A stretch of 64,000 nucleotides of DNA, from contig JAOACE010000022.1 of assembly GCA_026418015.1 (NCBI GenBank), forward strand, positions 62,001-126,000. Reading direction: 5' to 3'. This DNA is from Leptospiraceae bacterium. GTDB lineage: Bacteria; Spirochaetota; Leptospiria; Leptospirales; Leptonemataceae. The position numbers and the translations under genes are program-made. The number at the start of each line of letters is the position of its first letter. Position 1 is the first letter of the stretch. Under the pieces are notes generated by a model, which was not told the origin of the DNA, did no database searches, and saw only the letters and a program-made list of their open reading frames with translations. Below are positions 1 to 8,459 of this stretch, in pieces.

Positions 1-223
1 CTTCGTAATCATCTAATTCGAAAAAAAAGGTTTCTGGTATTTTGTATACTTCTCCTAGAATAATCGATTCTTGAGAAGGAATTGCTGCTGGATATTCTCC
101 CACATCATACAGACTACCCATTACAAAACCATCCCCTATTAGAATTCCTTCTCTGAGCATTTTTTTGTTTAATGGATGATTTAATTGAGAAAGTAAGGTT
201 CCATATACAAATACATATTCCAT
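1..223 (-). CDS. gamma-glutamylcyclotransferase-family protein (partial, runs off left edge)
   Basis: Only the first 74 codons are in the window; the gene continues beyond base 1. The N-terminus reads MEYVFVYGTLLSQLNHPL, with the YGTL glycine loop of the gamma-glutamylcyclotransferase/AIG2-like fold. The last visible residues (ELDDYE, residues 69-74) match the family's LDxxEG segment, whose Glu is the catalytic acid/base, so the key residue is just inside the window. The family forms 5-oxoproline from gamma-glutamyl compounds; the substrate here cannot be told. The ATG (221-223) follows the maf stop codon by 4 bp, so the two genes are probably co-transcribed. Called from reading the strand directly. 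Confidence 0.75.
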   Translation of the reverse strand, partial: MEYVFVYGTLLSQLNHPLNKKMLREGILIGDGFVMGSLYDVGEYPAAIPSQESIILGEVYKIPETFFFELDDYE

Positions 224-227
224 ATTG

Positions 228-932
228 TTATAATGTCGACTGAACTTTAATTTCGTTTAATAAAAATAAGACAGCATTTAGAGAAAGACCAACTATATTT
301 AAATAATCCCCCACGATATGATCGATCAAGATTGCACCCTCTCCTTGTATAGCATAAGCACCAGCTTTATCGATAAACTCTTCTGTTTCTAAATAGTTCT
401 GAATGTCTTTATCAGAAATTTTTCGAAATGTTACTAAGGTCATAATATCTTTCGTTATAACAATCTTTTTATGGTTTACTACACAATGGGATGTTATAAC
501 CGTATGGGTTTTTCCCGATAGAAATTTTAGCATTTCGAAAGCTTCTCTTTTATCCTTCGGTTTGGTTAAAAAAAACTGATTATAATAAACAATTGTATCT
601 GCGGCAATTACAATAAATTTTTCTTTATTTTTATTTTTAAGCTCTTCCCATATAATCAACGCTTTTTGTATCGCTAAATTGGTACAGATTTCGTGGATTA
701 AATCTTTATAATTTTTTTCCTTTACATGCCATAGATAACCTTCTTTTGTTATGGTAGTTAAATTTTCCAAAAATTGATCTTCGTTAAAAGTTGCAGGTAA
801 AATTTCGAATTCTAACCCAGCTCTGTTTAAAATCCATTTTCTTCTAGGAGAATTCGATGCTAAAAACAATGAAAGATTGTTTTCTACGAAGAAATTATTT
901 AATTTATCAAATTCCGATACCTCTTCTACCAT
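228..932 (-). CDS. maf: Maf-family nucleotide pyrophosphatase
   Basis: Maf proteins hydrolyse non-canonical or methylated nucleoside triphosphates to monophosphates and pyrophosphate, in the cytoplasm. The signature SNSPRR lies at residues 26-31, the conserved AADTIV with its metal/base Asp at 110-114, followed by a GKTHTV segment and a C-terminal GAYAIQGEGA motif. At 234 aa it is longer than the usual roughly 190-200 aa because about 20 residues precede the motif and a short insertion follows it. No Shine-Dalgarno is visible at the ATG. The gamma-glutamylcyclotransferase gene lies 4 bp downstream. Whether it prefers dTTP/UTP (YhdE-like) or 7-methyl-GTP (YceF-like) is not clear from sequence. 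Confidence 0.88.
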   Translation of the reverse strand: MVEEVSEFDKLNNFFVENNLSLFLASNSPRRKWILNRAGLEFEILPATFNEDQFLENLTTITKEGYLWHVKEKNYKDLIHEICTNLAIQKALIIWEELKNKNKEKFIVIAADTIVYYNQFFLTKPKDKREAFEMLKFLSGKTHTVITSHCVVNHKKIVITKDIMTLVTFRKISDKDIQNYLETEEFIDKAGAYAIQGEGAILIDHIVGDYLNIVGLSLNAVLFLLNEIKVQSTL

Positions 933-963
933 AAAAGCTATTTTTTTAGTAAACGAAAAAAAT

Positions 964-981
964 CAAGATTATTTAATCTTG
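964..981. promoter_or_regulatory. inverted repeat in the divergent maf / porin intergenic region
   Basis: CAAGATTATTTAATCTTG is an 8-bp inverted repeat with a 2-bp centre. It lies between two divergently transcribed genes, so it is not placed as a terminator and could be an operator. A TATAAT box at 1053-1058 could serve the porin gene. No partner protein can be named. Confidence 0.3.
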
Positions 982-1142
982 TAGAATCAAAATTTTATTC
1001 ACGACAGGTTTAATTGTTTATACAACAAACATCAATTTTTAATCATATTGTATATAATTTAATCACTTTAAAAAATTTTATTTAGGTATTGATTTTGCAT
1101 TTTAATTATTCTGTTAAAACTAAGACAAAGAATGGAGGATTT

Positions 1143-2306
1143 ATGAAGATTTGCATAAAAAAAAGTTTGATAATTTTAATAATTGCTTATTCAATGAGCA
1201 TTTTTAAAATCAATGCTTTTGAACCGAGCATAAATGTGGATTTACCCATTGTATCTACTTATGTGTTTCGTGGTGTAGATGTTTTCCAGAATAAATTTGT
1301 TCAAGAAAAAAAATCTATCAGCGGATTTAATCTAGCACCTGCAATTCAACCCAGCATAACCTTTAATTTTACCGAAGGTTGGTCCTTTAACATCTGGTCA
1401 TCTTTTGCTCTAACAAACAGACAAGATAAAGATACAGATCAATTATTACAATCTGGGCCTGGTGATGTTTCTGGTACCGTGGCTTCTGCTTATAATGGTT
1501 TTATTTCTGGGAATCTTTTGGGAACACCAGTACCATTTTCTTCCGTAATAACTGCTATGCAAACTGCCATAAGTGGACATGAAGAAGCAATGATTAAAGG
1601 CGAAGAATTTGCTCCTGCTTTTTACAAAGAACCAAATGGACTAAGAAGGGTAGACGAAGTGGACTTAACACTAAGCTATTCTTTCGATACCAAATTAGGA
1701 AAAATGACTGGCGGTATTATCACTTATCTTCTACCGAATACAACAAAAGGTGTTACAGGGATAGATCAATCCACAGAACTATTTGTAGGATATTCTCCTA
1801 AAGCATTACCAAATCTCTCTATTACCTTGTATGGAGAAACAAACCTAGATGGTTATGAGGGATCAACGTTTACATATATAAGCTATTCTATACCGTTAAT
1901 AGAAAGCCAAAATATGACTTTATCTTTTGATCCCGGATTAGGTTATCAAACCCAGAACAATTTGCAAGGGATAAAATATGTGAGCTTGCCTTTTACATTA
2001 GCTATGGGAAGTCTTAAATTTATGTTTGTAGGAATCTATCGACCCGATACGAGATTTTTCGATTCTGATCCTTATAAAGGTGATGCTGTTAAATTATTAG
2101 GTCTTTCTACGATTTCTGATGGTTTAATTCCCGATCCAGCAAAAAATACAGGTATATTAAACAGTATTATCAATGGATATATCTCTAACAAAATACAAAC
2201 TGCACTAACAGCAGCAGGATATCCATTTACTTATACCTATACACCAAGACAAAGCATTCCCAAATTGATCTATTATTTCTCTATAGGACATAGCACAACT
2301 TTCTAA
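1143..2306 (+). CDS. TorF-like putative outer-membrane porin
   Basis: The start is set at ATG 1143 because GGAGG sits 5-9 bases upstream; an in-frame TTG at 1089 would put extra residues in front of a good signal peptide. The 387-aa product begins MKICIKKSLIILIIAYSMS, a Lys-rich n-region and hydrophobic core ending near NAF, then enters alternating beta-strand sequence. The early segment STYVFRGVDVFQN matches the start of the TorF/Gcw_chp family of putative porins (S-x-Y-V-x-R-G). The C-terminus ends in aromatic Phe (HSTTF), typical of outer-membrane barrels recognised by BamA. Transported substrate unknown. A hairpin terminator follows directly. Confidence 0.7.
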   Translation: MKICIKKSLIILIIAYSMSIFKINAFEPSINVDLPIVSTYVFRGVDVFQNKFVQEKKSISGFNLAPAIQPSITFNFTEGWSFNIWSSFALTNRQDKDTDQLLQSGPGDVSGTVASAYNGFISGNLLGTPVPFSSVITAMQTAISGHEEAMIKGEEFAPAFYKEPNGLRRVDEVDLTLSYSFDTKLGKMTGGIITYLLPNTTKGVTGIDQSTELFVGYSPKALPNLSITLYGETNLDGYEGSTFTYISYSIPLIESQNMTLSFDPGLGYQTQNNLQGIKYVSLPFTLAMGSLKFMFVGIYRPDTRFFDSDPYKGDAVKLLGLSTISDGLIPDPAKNTGILNSIINGYISNKIQTALTAAGYPFTYTYTPRQSIPKLIYYFSIGHSTTF

Positions 2307-2313
2307 AAATTCA

Positions 2314-2336
2314 ATCCCTCTCTTAACGAGAGGGAT
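2314..2336. terminator. bidirectional intrinsic terminator between convergent genes
   Basis: A perfect 9-bp stem (ATCCCTCTC / GAGAGGGAT) with a 5-nt loop sits in the 42-bp gap between the porin gene (+) and the diguanylate cyclase gene (-). T-rich sequence follows on the plus side and A-rich sequence precedes it, so it can serve both strands. Confidence 0.8.
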
Positions 2337-2348
2337 ATTAATATATTT

Positions 2349-3641
2349 TTATATAAATTCTATACGATTCCTGCCATGGTTTTTTGCATTGTACAAAGCT
2401 TGATCTGCCCTTTCTAATAGAGTTGTAATATTATCTCCCGTAGTATACAAACTTATTCCAATACTTACAGTCAATTTAGGTAAGTTAGGATGATTTTTAA
2501 AATGATTTTCTACTAATGCACGAATTTTTTCCGCGAAAATTAAAACATGTTCTTTGGTTGTTTCTGGAACTAATATAATAAATTCTTCGCCACCCCAACG
2601 AGCAAAAAAATCCGATTTTCTTATGTTGTTTTTGACGATAGCAGCAAATTCTTTTAAAACTTCATCTCCTACTAAATGTCCATGTTTATCGTTGATCTTT
2701 TTAAAATGATCTAAATCCAAAATCATTATAGCGAAGGGATTAGATGTGGGATAACGAATTTGTTTTTCTAACTGAAATTCTAATAGTGTATGAAAATGAT
2801 GTCGATTGTATATTCCTGTTAAAAAATCTATGGTAGCTAATTTTTTTAATTCTTCTTTTTGTTGTTCTTCTAAGGTAATATCGTAAAAGGAAACAATTCG
2901 TTTTTTTGGATCCATTAAAAAAGGTTTGGATCGAACATAAAAGATACGATTTTGTTTTAGGTTGATATCGTAAATCATAACTTTTCTTTTTTCTTCTTCT
3001 AATTGTTCTAGTTGCGTAAGCCACTTTTCGCTATTTTGAATAAATCCAGGTTCATTAACAAAAAATTCGCAAATACATTTGTGTTCTTTTTTAAAATCTA
3101 TAATAGAACGATATCCTATCATTTGTAAACCAAATTGATTCAACGCATAAAGTTCAGAACCATCTGTAATAACAACAATCAGGTTCAAAGAATTTAAGAT
3201 ATTTTCGATAATTTGATGTTGCAATTGAATCTTTTTGTTAATAATAATATTTTTTTTGATGGATTCTATGGTTTTGATAAGTTCTTCTACGTTGATGGGT
3301 TTTGTAATAAACCTTGTAACACCTTGATCGATAGAGTTCTTTAAAATATCTTTTTCGTCATGAGCAGATAAAATGATCGAATAAAAATTTCTACGAATCT
3401 TTCGCATTTCTTGTAGCATCGTTAATCCATCCATTACTGGCATACGAATATCTGTAAGAACAATATCTGGTAGATAGTCTTTAAAATATTCTAATCCTTC
3501 TTGACCATTTTCTGCGGTTTTGATGTTTTGATAATGCTTAGAAAGAAAATGAAATGTATATTCTCGCGATAGCTTACTATCTTCCACAAGTAAGATTTTT
3601 ATGTTATCATCAACTTCTAAGAGTGTTGGATCTATTTGCAT
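2349..3641 (-). CDS. response regulator with REC, PAS-like and GGDEF domains (diguanylate cyclase)
   Basis: This 430-aa protein should make cyclic di-GMP from two GTP on phosphorylation. Residues about 14-130 form a receiver domain with acidic pocket ED (20-21), phospho-acceptor D64 in LTDIRMP and K114. Residues about 140-260 look like a PAS sensor with a PAC-like end. Residues 268-430 form a GGDEF domain with an intact active site GGEEF (350-354) and, five residues before it, RKSD (341-344), the RxxD inhibitory site that binds product. The start lies 2 bp after the stop of the PAS histidine kinase, which is its most likely phosphodonor. Confidence 0.92.
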   Translation of the reverse strand: MQIDPTLLEVDDNIKILLVEDSKLSREYTFHFLSKHYQNIKTAENGQEGLEYFKDYLPDIVLTDIRMPVMDGLTMLQEMRKIRRNFYSIILSAHDEKDILKNSIDQGVTRFITKPINVEELIKTIESIKKNIIINKKIQLQHQIIENILNSLNLIVVITDGSELYALNQFGLQMIGYRSIIDFKKEHKCICEFFVNEPGFIQNSEKWLTQLEQLEEEKRKVMIYDINLKQNRIFYVRSKPFLMDPKKRIVSFYDITLEEQQKEELKKLATIDFLTGIYNRHHFHTLLEFQLEKQIRYPTSNPFAIMILDLDHFKKINDKHGHLVGDEVLKEFAAIVKNNIRKSDFFARWGGEEFIILVPETTKEHVLIFAEKIRALVENHFKNHPNLPKLTVSIGISLYTTGDNITTLLERADQALYNAKNHGRNRIEFI

Positions 3642-3643
3642 AG

Positions 3644-5563
3644 TTATTTCCTAAATTTTATGATAAAACATGCTCCCTTTTGGTTATTTTCTGTATGATT
3701 ATAGCAATATATGTTTGCATTCATTTTATTTATTATAATATAAGTTAAATACAATCCTAATCCCGTACCTTCAACTTTTTTTGTAGAAACATAAGGCTGA
3801 AATATCTTCGGTAGGATTTCTTCTTTAATGCCTCCTCCATTATCACAAATTTTTATTGAATGTTTATTAGCATCAAGGTTTATCGAGATTATACCTGCAA
3901 AATCTTTTTCTTCTTTTTGTCTATCTAATATAGCATCTTTTGAATTATTGAGAATATTTAACAATGCATGCTTAAAAAGATTGGGAAAACCATAAACATA
4001 AAAATCATCACCAGAAATTTTAATCTTTATATTGTGATTTTCTAATTGAATTTGTAAAATCTTTAACAATGATACGATTTCTTCTTTTACAGAAAAATCT
4101 TTTTTTTCCTGATCGACTCTAAAAAAATTGCGAAAATCATCGATGGTATGGGAAAGAAAATTGATTTGTTGCAATGCTTCGTCTAAAACTTCTTTTAGGT
4201 TTTCTTTATTTAGTTGATTTAGTTCAGAAAGCTGTTGTATGAATTGAATCATCAAAGATAAAGAATTTAATGGTTGTCTCCATTGATGTGCCAATGCAGA
4301 AAGACTTTCTCCAATCGAAGCCAATTTGGATTGATGAAGTAACATTTGTTCTTTTTCGCGATTTTCTTTTTCGATTTGCTTTTTTTCCGAGATATCGTAT
4401 AGTATTACAAATAATTCTATTTTATTTTTATATTCTTTTTCTATAAAAGGAGCGATAAACAACAAAAAGTATTTTTCTGGATTATGTTTTAACTGCACTT
4501 CTTGAATAAAAGAAAATTTATTAAAATCCATGCTTTCGATGGTTTTTAAGAGGTCTTCATTTGTCGAAAACTGGATAAAATCAAAAAAATTGATTTGAGA
4601 TACATCCGCTAACGAAATTCCCAATAATTTTAACAATTCATCGTTACATTGCACGATCCTACCTTCTTGAAGGATTCCAATACCAAAAATTTTTTGCTGG
4701 AATAAAAGATTATATTTTTTGTATATATTAACCCGTTCTTTAATTTCTTTTTGTAATAATTCTTCTAACTGGCGATTGATTTTGTGTAGTTCTTTTTCCA
4801 AGTTTACCTTTTCTGTTATATCATGAATAATCGAAAATAAGAATTTTTTATCGTTTATTTCTATTGCAGAAGAATATACTTCTACTTCTCGTATCGAACC
4901 ATCTGCAAGTCTATGCGGAAACTGAAAATAATTCTTCTTAAAAGTTTTTGCTTGTTCCATTCGAATTTTTATTTCATCACTACTCAATGTATTCAAATCA
5001 AAAATATGTAATTGTTTAAAACGATTTTTGGAATAACCATAAAACTTACACGCAGCTTCGTTTGCATCGATAATTTTGCCCGTCTCTGGGTCTATAATGA
5101 GCATACTAGCAGAATGGTGTTCGAAAAAACTAAAATATTTTTTCAGTTGCTCTTCTATTTCTAAATGATGTAGATGCTGTTCTGTAATATCTAAAAGATA
5201 ACCAACATATCGTAGAACATTTTTATTTTCGTCATAAATGCCAACAGTGTAGTCTCTAACCCAAATTGTTTCCCCTGTTTTTTTGATAATTCTATAGGGT
5301 TTATGTTTCCATCGCTTTAATTTGAGTTCATGCGAATATATACGAACCTCTTGTTTTACACGTTCTAAATCCTCTGGATGGATAATATTACTATATACAA
5401 CCTTTTGTTCCTTCCATTCTTGTGCAGTATAACCTGTTAGTTCTACAACATTGTTCGTTACAAACTCAACTGGCCAATTGGGTTCATTCTTCCAAAGAAA
5501 AATTACTACTGGTCCTTCTTGGAAGATTTCTTCGAGTAATTCTAATTTCTTTTCGAATTGCAT
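3644..5563 (-). CDS. soluble PAS-domain sensor histidine kinase
   Basis: The ATG at 5563 overlaps the aldehyde dehydrogenase stop as TGATG; an in-frame TTG one codon upstream is less likely. The 639-aa protein has no membrane segment. It carries three PAS domains, the first with PAC-type ends (for example RYVGYLLDIT), then a HisKA helix with H in ALAHQWRQPLN, a family found in kinases with a WRQPL H-box. The HATPase_c domain has the N box (LLNILNNSKDAI), G1 box (CDNGGGI) and G2 box (GTGLGLYL). It is followed at 2 bp by the REC-PAS-GGDEF gene, so the pair is a likely kinase/diguanylate cyclase two-component system responding to an intracellular or redox signal. Confidence 0.9.
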   Translation of the reverse strand: MQFEKKLELLEEIFQEGPVVIFLWKNEPNWPVEFVTNNVVELTGYTAQEWKEQKVVYSNIIHPEDLERVKQEVRIYSHELKLKRWKHKPYRIIKKTGETIWVRDYTVGIYDENKNVLRYVGYLLDITEQHLHHLEIEEQLKKYFSFFEHHSASMLIIDPETGKIIDANEAACKFYGYSKNRFKQLHIFDLNTLSSDEIKIRMEQAKTFKKNYFQFPHRLADGSIREVEVYSSAIEINDKKFLFSIIHDITEKVNLEKELHKINRQLEELLQKEIKERVNIYKKYNLLFQQKIFGIGILQEGRIVQCNDELLKLLGISLADVSQINFFDFIQFSTNEDLLKTIESMDFNKFSFIQEVQLKHNPEKYFLLFIAPFIEKEYKNKIELFVILYDISEKKQIEKENREKEQMLLHQSKLASIGESLSALAHQWRQPLNSLSLMIQFIQQLSELNQLNKENLKEVLDEALQQINFLSHTIDDFRNFFRVDQEKKDFSVKEEIVSLLKILQIQLENHNIKIKISGDDFYVYGFPNLFKHALLNILNNSKDAILDRQKEEKDFAGIISINLDANKHSIKICDNGGGIKEEILPKIFQPYVSTKKVEGTGLGLYLTYIIINKMNANIYCYNHTENNQKGACFIIKFRK

Positions 5564-6957
5564 CAATAAATCCTGATAGTTTTTATGTTAACAAATTCTT
5601 TTATTCCTTCTATGGATAGCTCTCTACCATAACCAGATTCTTTTATTCCTCCAAAGGGTAGTGCTGGATCCGACTTTACAAGCGAATTGACGAATACATT
5701 ACCAAAAAACAATTCTGGAATGATTTTTTTTGCTAAGTCTAAGTTTTTTGTCCATAAAGAAGCGCCCAATCCATAAGGGGTATCATTAGCAATAGCAATT
5801 GCTTCTTCTATCGAAGATACGCGATATAAACTTGCAACTGGACCGAAAATTTCTTCGCTATAAAGATTCATTTCTTTGGTAATATTTTCTAGTACTGTTA
5901 CTTGATAAAAATATCCTTTGGAAAAATCTGCTCTATTTCCACCTAATAGTACATTTACGTTTTTTTGTTTTGCATCCTCTACCTGGGATATAAGTTTGTC
6001 TAATAAATCTTTTCGAGCAATTGGTCCTATTCTTGTTGTTTCTTTTAGAGGATCGCCAATCGATTGTGCATACAAAGACATTTCTTGAAGAAATAATTCT
6101 TTAAATTTTTCGTAAACAGAATCAAGTATAATAAATCGTTTGGCAGCAATACAACTTTGTCCCGTATTTTGACACCTTGCCATTGCAGCAACTTGGACCG
6201 TTTCTTCGATATCTGCATCCTCCAATACAATAAAAGGATCCGAACCTCCTAATTCCATCACAGATTTTTTTAGGTATTTTCCAGCTATTTGTGCTACTGC
6301 TTTTCCTGCTGCTACACTCCCCGTCAAAGATACACCAACAACTTGTGGATGAGAAAGTAGTACTTCGGTGAATTCAGATACCCTCTCGTTTTCTATTAAG
6401 ATTACGCGAAATACATCCTCAACTATACCAGATTCTTGGATAATATTTTCTATCGTCAAGGCAGATCTACTAACGTTTGGAGCATGTTTTAGAATTACAC
6501 AATTGCCTGCTAAAAGCGTTGGAATTGCACAACGAAATACCTGCCAAAAAGGAAAATTCCAAGGCATAATTGCTAAGATCGTTCCCATCGGTTCGAAAGA
6601 TACAATATTCTCTTTGGCATGGTTTATCGCGCCAGTTCTTTTTTCTGGTTTTAGGAATTCTTCTGCATTTTCGCAAAAATAGTCACATAATAGAGCACAT
6701 TTTTCTATTTCTGCCAATGCTTCTGTAATGGGCTTACCCATTTCTTTGGTGATAATCTCTGCATAAGTTCTTTTATTCGTTTTTAGGTTGTTGGATATAT
6801 GTTTTAAAAAATCTTTTCGTTTAGTTATGCTAATCTTTCTCCATTCGTTAAACGCTTTCTGGGATTTATCTATAATCGAAATTACCTCTTTACCAGAATG
6901 AGGAGAAAATCTTTCGATTAATTCTTCTGTAGAAGGATTGATGCTGATTAATTCCAT
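5563..6957 (-). CDS. NAD(P)-dependent aldehyde dehydrogenase, succinate-semialdehyde dehydrogenase type
   Basis: This 464-aa protein oxidises an aldehyde to the acid. It has the cofactor-site PWNFP (132-136), the general base E235 in MELGGSDPF and the catalytic C269 in NTGQSCIAAKR. Its compact length and the MGKPITEALAEIEKC stretch resemble the Sad/GabD-like succinate-semialdehyde dehydrogenases rather than long betaine-aldehyde enzymes, but substrate calls in this superfamily are weak. The stop codon is fused to the start of the PAS histidine kinase (TGATG), so translation is probably coupled to a signalling pair, an unusual operon partner for this enzyme. Confidence 0.88.
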   Translation of the reverse strand: MELISINPSTEELIERFSPHSGKEVISIIDKSQKAFNEWRKISITKRKDFLKHISNNLKTNKRTYAEIITKEMGKPITEALAEIEKCALLCDYFCENAEEFLKPEKRTGAINHAKENIVSFEPMGTILAIMPWNFPFWQVFRCAIPTLLAGNCVILKHAPNVSRSALTIENIIQESGIVEDVFRVILIENERVSEFTEVLLSHPQVVGVSLTGSVAAGKAVAQIAGKYLKKSVMELGGSDPFIVLEDADIEETVQVAAMARCQNTGQSCIAAKRFIILDSVYEKFKELFLQEMSLYAQSIGDPLKETTRIGPIARKDLLDKLISQVEDAKQKNVNVLLGGNRADFSKGYFYQVTVLENITKEMNLYSEEIFGPVASLYRVSSIEEAIAIANDTPYGLGASLWTKNLDLAKKIIPELFFGNVFVNSLVKSDPALPFGGIKESGYGRELSIEGIKEFVNIKTIRIY

Positions 6958-7044
6958 ATTACAATTTTATCTTGTGTAAGATTTTAAACAACTCATTTTT
7001 AATTAGAGTTGATTCTCCAACGATTCGAGGAATTTTCTTAAATC

Positions 7045-7073
7045 TTGACTCTTACAACATCGTAAAATATTTG
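7045..7073 (+). promoter_or_regulatory. putative promoter for the DUF4015 gene, leaderless arrangement
   Basis: TTGACT (7045-7050), a 17-bp spacer and TATTTG (7068-7073). The ATG at 7081 is only 7 bases after the -10 element and has no Shine-Dalgarno, so transcription would begin at or next to the start codon. The -10 match is modest. Confidence 0.4.
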
Positions 7074-7080
7074 CACACGT

Positions 7081-8430
7081 ATGAATTTTATAAAGAAATA
7101 CTATTTAGTAATCCTTATACTGATTTCCACAATCGTTTTATTGATTCTTGTTGATAATAAATTTGCTCTTTCCAGCCATCTATTCAGGGTTGCAGGAAAA
7201 AATGCACAAAATCAATTACCCCAATCAAAAGATCCAGATGAATTTTATTTTTGTAATAACGAAGAATCTATTAACGATATTATAGAAAAGACTTATTCTA
7301 ATTCTACCATTATATCTTTTAAAGAATATAAAAAAGAATTTATAAAAATTAATAAAGATAAGATAAAAAATTCCCGATGCATAAAAGATCGTCATTTGAT
7401 CATCCCAAATTTTACTGCAACACGAATTATCAATCACCCCTTAGGATGGGATAAACCTGTATATGCTATTTACATTCAATGGGGTTTAGCAAGTATAGAT
7501 AACATCATAAAACATACAGAAGAAATAAAAAATACTCCCATCAATGCATTTGTAATCGATGCAAAAGATATTGTAGGAATTTTAACTTATAAAAGTAATG
7601 ACCCTATTGTACAAAAATATCAACAACACCCAGCAATTATAAAAGACTTTAATAAATTGGTTCATTATTTACACAGCAAAAACATCTATGTTATTGTTCG
7701 ACAAGCTTTGTTCCAAGATATGAACCTAATCAAATACAGAAAAGATTTGGCTATCTACAACAAAAATACAGCAAGTAAAACCATCGAATATAAGGGCAAT
7801 CCAATTTGGTTAGATCCAGCTAAACAAGAAGTACAAGATTACAACCTACGAATTTTTAAAGAACTTCTCTCGTTTGGTGTTGACGAAATACAATTTGATT
7901 ACGTGCGATATCCTGCTGAAGGCGATTTATCTGGTGTAGTATTTCACGATGTAAATACTCCAGAAGATAAAACAAAGCACTTAGAAAGGTTTTTGTTTAA
8001 AGCTTGGTTTTTAAAATATCCTACCGAAACCAAACTTAGCCTTGATGTGTTTGGAGTAACTGCATGGCAAGAGAAAAAAGATATTATGGCAACAGGTCAA
8101 GATATTCCCAAAATTAGTGTTTATCTTGATTATATTTCGCCTATGCTTTATCCTTCGCACTTTAATCGAGGTTTCGAAGGTATAGCAAACCCAGCAGATC
8201 ATCCAGAATATTTTTACCAAAAAGGCATGAATTATTTTAAAGCCTTATTACCTGACTACGTAAAAATAAGACCTTGGCTTCAAGCCTTTAAATGGCGCGT
8301 AACTAATTATAATGAAGAATATATTTTAAGACAAATTAAAACCAGCCAAGATAACCATGGTTATGGCTGGATTTTATGGAATGCTGCAAGTAACTACGAT
8401 ACCCCTCTTAGAGCATTAAAAATAAGATAG
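7081..8430 (+). CDS. DUF4015 putative glycoside hydrolase-like protein, membrane anchored
   Basis: The 449-aa product starts with a short Lys-containing n-region and one hydrophobic helix (residues 7-24), which anchors or exports it. After a variable segment (about 30-120), a TIM-barrel-like region follows from VYAIYIQWG to the C-terminus. It has the DUF4015 hallmarks: FVIDAKD, a long YVIVRQALF strand, DEIQFDYVRYPAEG, SLDVFGVTAW and the end motif SPMLYPSHF. These resemble sugar-hydrolase barrels with acidic residues at strand ends, but no substrate is known. A paralogue with the same motifs lies at 36174-37250. The start is ATG 7081, without a visible ribosome-binding site. Confidence 0.8.
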   Translation: MNFIKKYYLVILILISTIVLLILVDNKFALSSHLFRVAGKNAQNQLPQSKDPDEFYFCNNEESINDIIEKTYSNSTIISFKEYKKEFIKINKDKIKNSRCIKDRHLIIPNFTATRIINHPLGWDKPVYAIYIQWGLASIDNIIKHTEEIKNTPINAFVIDAKDIVGILTYKSNDPIVQKYQQHPAIIKDFNKLVHYLHSKNIYVIVRQALFQDMNLIKYRKDLAIYNKNTASKTIEYKGNPIWLDPAKQEVQDYNLRIFKELLSFGVDEIQFDYVRYPAEGDLSGVVFHDVNTPEDKTKHLERFLFKAWFLKYPTETKLSLDVFGVTAWQEKKDIMATGQDIPKISVYLDYISPMLYPSHFNRGFEGIANPADHPEYFYQKGMNYFKALLPDYVKIRPWLQAFKWRVTNYNEEYILRQIKTSQDNHGYGWILWNAASNYDTPLRALKIR

Positions 8431-8459
8431 ATTTTATAAATATATTGTATAAAATCTAT
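8427..8459. terminator. bidirectional terminator between convergent DUF4015 and metH genes
   Basis: A 12-bp perfect inverted repeat (ATAGATTTTATA / TATAAAATCTAT) with a 9-nt loop fills the 25-bp gap and overlaps both stop codons. It is AT-rich but long, with A/T-rich flanks on both sides. Confidence 0.65.
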
